Notes under the pieces: generated by a model
The model's input: only the letters and a program-made list of their open reading frames with translations
Database searches by the model: none
What the model was told of the DNA's origin: nothing
Assembly: GCA_963754235.1 (NCBI GenBank)
Contig: CAVWFK010000005.1
Span: forward strand, 1-64,000
From: DATAYA01 sp963754235
Lineage (GTDB): Bacteria; Pseudomonadota; Alphaproteobacteria; Acetobacterales; Acetobacteraceae
Direction of reading: 5' to 3'
Length of the DNA: 64,000 nt
Position numbers and translations under genes: made by a program
Shown: piece after piece, positions 60,146-64,000 of the stretch
Layout: each line of letters starts with the position of its first letter
How positions within the stretch are numbered: position 1 is the first letter of the stretch

Positions 60146-60367
60146 ATGGTAGTGCGTAAACTTCTGATTCCCGTTCTGGTGGGCAGCATGGCGGTGGGCC
60201 TCGCGGGTTGCGGCGAGACGCCCGGCACGCGGGCGCTGACCGGAGGGGCGATCGGCGCGGGCGGCGGTGCCCTGATCGGCGGCGCGACCGGCGTTGGCGC
60301 CGGAACCGGCGCGTTGATCGGCGCCGGAACCGGTGCGATCGGCGGCGCGGTCACGGCGCCACGCTGA
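60146..60367 (+). CDS. Glycine-zipper lipoprotein (73 residues)
   Basis: ATG 60146 with GGAGGAACC upstream. Signal peptide with lipobox LAGC (MVVRKLLIPVLVGSMAVGLA-GC), then 45 residues of Gly/Ala zipper (GGAIGAGGGALIGGATGVGA). Small outer-membrane lipoproteins of this kind are common in this group, function unknown. Confidence 0.75.
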   Translation: MVVRKLLIPVLVGSMAVGLAGCGETPGTRALTGGAIGAGGGALIGGATGVGAGTGALIGAGTGAIGGAVTAPR

Positions 60368-60471
60368 TCCGATCCCACGGCTCGCCGCCTTGGTTCGGCC
60401 GCATCGACCTCGTAAAGATTCGCACCCGTGCCCGGTGAATTAGGGCGCAAGACGGAAGGAGAGACTGGCAG

Positions 60472-60732
60472 ATGAAGCGCATCCTCGGCCCCGGCGTCAT
60501 CGTCTTGGGACTGGCCATGGGCCTGTCCGCCTGCAGCAATCCCTACGACCCGGGCCAGCGCGCCCTGGGCGGCGGCCTGCTCGGCGCGGGCGCCGGGGCA
60601 GCGGTCGGCGGCATCGCGGGCGGCGGCCGCGGGGCCGCGATCGGCGCCCTCGCCGGCGGCGCGCTCGGCGCAGCAGGCGGTGCGGTCACCACTCCGACGC
60701 CGCCGCCGCAGCCTTATTATTACGGGTACTGA
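60472..60732 (+). CDS. Glycine-zipper lipoprotein (86 residues)
   Basis: ATG 60472 with GGAAGGAGAG upstream. Lipobox LSAC (GLAMGLSACSNPYDPGQRAL), glycine zipper and a Tyr-rich tail (PPPQPYYYGY). It follows a similar gene by 100 bases and is probably a diverged duplicate; the two share the GGGLLGAGAG-type core and the lipid anchor. Confidence 0.75.
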   Translation: MKRILGPGVIVLGLAMGLSACSNPYDPGQRALGGGLLGAGAGAAVGGIAGGGRGAAIGALAGGALGAAGGAVTTPTPPPQPYYYGY

Positions 60733-60873
60733 GCGGCCCGCAGACCGCGAGATTCGCGCCATCTCCGGCGCGGATCCCGCCGGCGCCACCCCCGGCCTCG
60801 GCCGATCGCCCCTGGCGGGGGTGCTCCTGCCGGCCTAACCTGCTGCCCTTGGCAGCCACGAGGGACGGGCAGG

Positions 60874-62457
60874 ATGAGGCGGCGGACATTCCTGGCGGCG
60901 GGAGCCGCTGCACTGGCGGCGCCGAGCCTCGCGCGCGCAGGGGCGGAAACGCGCCTGCTCAAGTTCATCCCGCAATCAGACCTCGCGGTGCTCGATCCGA
61001 TCTGGACCACCGCCTACGTGACCCGCAATCACGGGTTCATGGTGTTCGATACGCTCTATGGCCAAGACGCAAAATACGCGGTCTCGCCGCAGATGGCCGC
61101 TGGCGCGGTCACCGAGGATGACGGCAAGACCTGGAACATCGCGCTGCGCGAGGGCCTGAAGTTCCATGACGGAAGCCCGGTGCTGGCGCGCGACTGCGTC
61201 GCGAGCCTCGAGCGCTGGGGCAAGCGCGACAGTTTCGGCCAGGCGCTGATGGCGGCGACGGACAAGCTCTCGTCCGCGGATGACCGGACCATCCTCTTCA
61301 AGCTCAAGGCCCCGTTCGCGCTGTTGCCCGACGCGCTCGGCAAGTCCGGCAGCAACGTCCCCGTCATCATGCCCGAACGGCTGGCCAAGACCGATCCGTT
61401 CACGCAAGTGACGGAAATGGTCGGCAGTGGCCCCTACAAGTTCGTGGCCAAGGAGCGGGTGCCGGGCAGCCTGATCGTCTATGAACGCAACACCGCCTAT
61501 GTGCCGCGCAGCGACGGCACTCCGAGCTTCATCGCCGGTCCCAAGGTCGCGCATTTCGACCGTGTCGAATGGCACGTGATCCCCGACGCGGCGACCGCGG
61601 CGGGGGCGCTGCAATCTGGCGAGATGGATTGGTGGGAGACGCCGACCGCAGACCTGCTGCCGCTGCTGCACAGGAACCGCCACCTCAAGATCGAAATCCA
61701 GGATCCGACCGGCAACCTCGGCGTGATGCGGCCCAACTTCCTCTATCCGCCGTTCGACAACATCGCATTCCGCCGCGCGCTGATGGGTGCGATTGACCAG
61801 TCTGCGTTCATGACCGCAGCGGCCGGCACCGATGACAGCCTCTCGCACGTGCCGACCGGGGTGTGGTGCCCGGTCTCGCCGATGGCGAGCAAGGAGGGGA
61901 TGCCGAAGCTGGTCGGGCCGCCCGATTTCGCGGCGGTGCGGAAGGCGGTCGAGGCCTCCGGCTACAAGGGCGAGAAGGTGGTGGTGCTGGGTGCCACCGA
62001 CTTCCCGATCATCAATGCCATCTGCCTCGTTGGCATCGACGCACTGAAGAAGTCGGGCGTGAATGTTGACTATCAGGCGATGGACTGGGGCACGCTCGTG
62101 CAGCGGCGGGCAAAGAAGGACCCACCCGACAAGGGCGGCTGGAATGTGTTTTTCACCTATTGGGGCGGGCTCGACATGTTCAGCCCGGCGGCTGACCCTT
62201 CGCTCAGCGGCAACGGCACCGCCGGCTGGTTCGGTTGGCCCACCTTCCCCGACCTCGTGAAGCTGCGCCAGGCGTGGTTGGCCTCGCCCGATCTGGAGAC
62301 GCAGAAGAAGATCGCGGCCGAGATCCAGGTGCAGTTCTTCAAGGACGTGCCGTACTACCCGCTTGGCCAGTTGTTCCAGCCGATCGCCTATCGCGACAAC
62401 CTCTCGGGCATCCTCAACGGCGGCTTCGTGCTGTTCTGGAACGTGCAAAAGGCGTGA
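60874..62457 (+). CDS. Family 5 extracellular solute-binding protein 2
   Basis: 527 residues, exactly the length of the first copy at 43.2 kb. Tat-type signal (RRRTFLAAGAAALAAPSLAR). AVLDPIWTTAYVTRNHGFMV, KTWNIALREGLKFHDGSPVL, VGSGPYKFVAKERV, DNIAFRRALMGAIDQSAFM and FQPIAYRDNLSGILNGGF. The body differs enough from copy 1 that a different ligand is likely. No permease or ATPase follows; an aminotransferase gene does (about 65 bases). Confidence 0.9.
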   Translation: MRRRTFLAAGAAALAAPSLARAGAETRLLKFIPQSDLAVLDPIWTTAYVTRNHGFMVFDTLYGQDAKYAVSPQMAAGAVTEDDGKTWNIALREGLKFHDGSPVLARDCVASLERWGKRDSFGQALMAATDKLSSADDRTILFKLKAPFALLPDALGKSGSNVPVIMPERLAKTDPFTQVTEMVGSGPYKFVAKERVPGSLIVYERNTAYVPRSDGTPSFIAGPKVAHFDRVEWHVIPDAATAAGALQSGEMDWWETPTADLLPLLHRNRHLKIEIQDPTGNLGVMRPNFLYPPFDNIAFRRALMGAIDQSAFMTAAAGTDDSLSHVPTGVWCPVSPMASKEGMPKLVGPPDFAAVRKAVEASGYKGEKVVVLGATDFPIINAICLVGIDALKKSGVNVDYQAMDWGTLVQRRAKKDPPDKGGWNVFFTYWGGLDMFSPAADPSLSGNGTAGWFGWPTFPDLVKLRQAWLASPDLETQKKIAAEIQVQFFKDVPYYPLGQLFQPIAYRDNLSGILNGGFVLFWNVQKA

Positions 62458-62522
62458 ATGCGGGTGCGATCACGCGGTATCCGCGACGCGGGGTGATGCT
62501 GGCCGCCAGTGAGAAACGGAGC

Positions 62523-63449
62523 ATGGCGATGGACCCGATGTGGCCTTCGGGCGCGGCGTATATCAACGGGCACTACATGCCGATCGGCGAGGCGATGATC
62601 CCCGTCACCGAATGGGGTTACCGGCGCTCGGACGTGACCTATGACGTGGTCAGCGTGTGGGGCGGGGCGTTCTTCCGGCTGGATCAGCATCTGCGGCGAT
62701 TCCGGGCCTCGATGGAGTATTTCCGCCTGGTCCCGCGCGAGAGCGACGAGGAGATTCGCACCATTCTGCACGAACTGGTCCGCCGCACCGGGCTGCATGA
62801 GGCCTATGTGGCGATGGACTGCCTGCGCGGGTCGGCGCCGACCAGCCTGCGCCGTCATCCGGCGAATGCGCGCCCGTACCTGCTGGCCTATGCGGTGCCC
62901 TACGTCTGGCTGGTGCCGAAGGAGATCCGAGAGACGGGGATGCACCTGATCGTCGCCTCCAATCCGCGCATCCCGGAACAATGCGTCGATCCGCGGGCGA
63001 AGAATTTTCACTGGGCGGATATGACGCGGGCGATGTTCGAGGCCGAGGACAAAGGCGCGCACAACCCGGTCCTGCTCGACCTGGACCGCAATGTGACCGA
63101 AGGGCCGGGGTTCAACGTGTTCGCGGTCAGCAACGGCGCGGTGGCCACGCCGGAGCATGGCGTGCTGGAAGGCATCACGCGCGGCGCGGTGATTGAGCTG
63201 TGCGGGAGGCTCGGCCTGCGCTGCGAAGTGCGGACCGTGACGCTGGAGGAGCTGCGTGCAGCCGACGAGATCTTCGTCTCGTCGACCGCCGGCGGCGTGA
63301 TCGGCGTGACCCGTCTGGACGGGCGCATCCTGTGCAACGATCGGCCGGGACCCATTTCGGCACGGCTCCGCGACGCATATTGGCGGCTCCGCCAGGAAGG
63401 CTGGTGCGCTGAAAAGATCGACTACGAGGTCGTATTGGCGGCCGAGTAG
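62523..63449 (+). CDS. Class IV (branched-chain/D-amino-acid type) PLP aminotransferase
   Basis: 308 residues from ATG 62523 (ACGGA upstream; ATG 62496 and 62529 are alternatives). Fold IV features: AAYINGHYMPIGEAMIPVTE WGYRRSDVTYDVVS, PLP Lys160 in RAKNFHW, ADMTRAMFEAEDKGAHNPVL LD, EGPGFNVFAVSNG and EIFVSSTAGGVIGVTRLDGR. It transfers an amino group between an amino acid and a 2-oxo acid; the exact substrate cannot be read. Coupled in position to the second binding protein, so it may act on the imported amino compound. Confidence 0.87.
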   Translation: MAMDPMWPSGAAYINGHYMPIGEAMIPVTEWGYRRSDVTYDVVSVWGGAFFRLDQHLRRFRASMEYFRLVPRESDEEIRTILHELVRRTGLHEAYVAMDCLRGSAPTSLRRHPANARPYLLAYAVPYVWLVPKEIRETGMHLIVASNPRIPEQCVDPRAKNFHWADMTRAMFEAEDKGAHNPVLLDLDRNVTEGPGFNVFAVSNGAVATPEHGVLEGITRGAVIELCGRLGLRCEVRTVTLEELRAADEIFVSSTAGGVIGVTRLDGRILCNDRPGPISARLRDAYWRLRQEGWCAEKIDYEVVLAAE

Positions 63450-63483
63450 GTCGTGTACTAAAGTCCGGACCCATAAAGTGGAT

Positions 63484-63648
63484 TCACGACCGGACTATGA
63501 CGTGCATCGGCCAATCCGGGGGGCGCCCAACCGCCGCACGCGGCGGCAGCAGCGGCTCAGTAACCGCCCACTCCGCGTCGGTCAGGTCACTGGCGAAGTG
63601 AAGGCCGTCGCGTCTATGCTGGGCGCGGGTGGTTGCGGTCCACATCAG
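63484..63648 (-). pseudogene. IS5-family transposase N-terminal fragment
   Basis: From the ATG at 63648: RRDGLHFASDLTDAEWAVTE PLLPPRAAVGRPPDWPMHVI. DLTDAEW..IEPLLPP..GRP is the IS5 (DUF4096) transposase start. About 55 of some 270 residues remain; the end abuts 63480. A stem of unknown meaning (ACTAAAGTCCGGACCCATAAAG) lies at 63455-63480. Terminal repeats not identified. Confidence 0.65.
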
Positions 63649-63750
63649 GCTGTCTGTCCAACTCGGTCTCGACAGCCCGTTGGAATCACATCCCACCGCG
63701 GCCACCCAACCTCCATTCCGCTATCGTTCAGAGACAGCCTCTGACTGCCT

Positions 63751-64000
63751 CTACTGATTCGGTGATACCGCATAGATGAGATCCAGTAGTTTTAGCATCA
63801 GAGTGTTGGCGGGTGACCTGCCATCAAGTGACACGGTCAGGCTGGTCCATACTATCAGCGTGACATCGTTGACTGGATCATAGCCCATGAAGGAGTTGTA
63901 GCCGGGCATCTCGCCGCCGTGGAAATACAGCTTATTCGGACCGAAGGTGATTAGAGATATGCCGTAGCCGTATCTTTGACCCCTGGGATTGTTTGGATCC
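63751..64000 (-). CDS. Serine hydrolase / beta-lactamase-fold (D-Ala-D-Ala carboxypeptidase type), 3' part, window-cut
   Basis: The minus strand is open from the window edge to a TAG at 63751-63753. It reads QRYGYGISLITFGPNKLYFH, GGEMPGYNSFMGYDPVNDVT and LIVWTSLTVSLDGRSPANTL. YFHGGEMPGYNS is the third active-site motif (HGG) of class C beta-lactamase-like carboxypeptidases and esterases. The SxxK and YxN motifs lie outside the window. No start visible. GC is lower than the surrounding genes. Confidence 0.7.
   Translation of the reverse strand, partial: DPNNPRGQRYGYGISLITFGPNKLYFHGGEMPGYNSFMGYDPVNDVTLIVWTSLTVSLDGRSPANTLMLKLLDLIYAVSPNQ

Overview
The window looks like chromosomal DNA of a high-GC alphaproteobacterium, most probably an Acetobacteraceae-type Rhodospirillales. 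The reasons are very high GC, a class I lysyl-tRNA synthetase, the order argH-lptM-lysA-DUF4175 (TIGR02302), PEP-CTERM proteins, and many small genes of a kind I know mainly from that family. The genus is inference.

The window has two halves. Bases 1 to about 31 kb are an accessory region in decay. In order it holds a frameshifted membrane-anchored GDPD, a frameshifted radical SAM gene, a glycine-zipper lipoprotein, a porin-like pseudogene beside an ISAzo13 remnant, a Tat-exported aspartoacylase-like gene and a patatin. A stress-envelope group (DUF4105, GlsB) and IS66 debris follow, then an SDR and a GT2 glycosyltransferase, then a mosaic of four gene fragments. Next come galE and a very large methyltransferase/glycosyltransferase fusion. 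After that are many broken small genes, a truncated type ISP methylase, a broken SRAP gene, and two PEP-CTERM genes that each follow a sigma-54 (-24/-12) promoter match.

Bases 31 to 63.5 kb are mostly intact. They hold a P1-family aminopeptidase, a two-gene flavoprotein amine dehydrogenase (HcnB/HcnC-like), a low-GC and probably leaderless CBS-HEPN gene (frameshifted), a VapBC pair, a fused hydantoinase/oxoprolinase, a family 5 solute-binding protein with a metallo-beta-lactamase-fold hydrolase, and a lone receiver domain. The housekeeping run is TlpA, argH, lptM, DUF1328, lysA, DUF4175, an MprF-like flippase and lysK. Two more toxin-antitoxin pairs (VapBC-like, CcdAB) follow, then mreB directly upstream of a 5'-truncated rodA, two glycine-zipper lipoproteins, a second family 5 binding protein with a class IV aminotransferase, an IS5 remnant and the 3' end of a serine hydrolase.

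The working themes are uptake and breakdown of peptides, cyclic amides and amino acids (31.9-45.6 and 60.9-63.4 kb), envelope and surface-polymer biology (galE and fusion protein, PEP-CTERM, MprF, MreB/RodA, LptM), and defence or addiction (three TA pairs, CBS-HEPN, R-M remnant). Frameshifts cluster in the accessory half while the long core genes are open throughout. That argues for real decay rather than uniform sequencing error, but reads are needed to prove it. No rRNA, tRNA or CRISPR array was seen.
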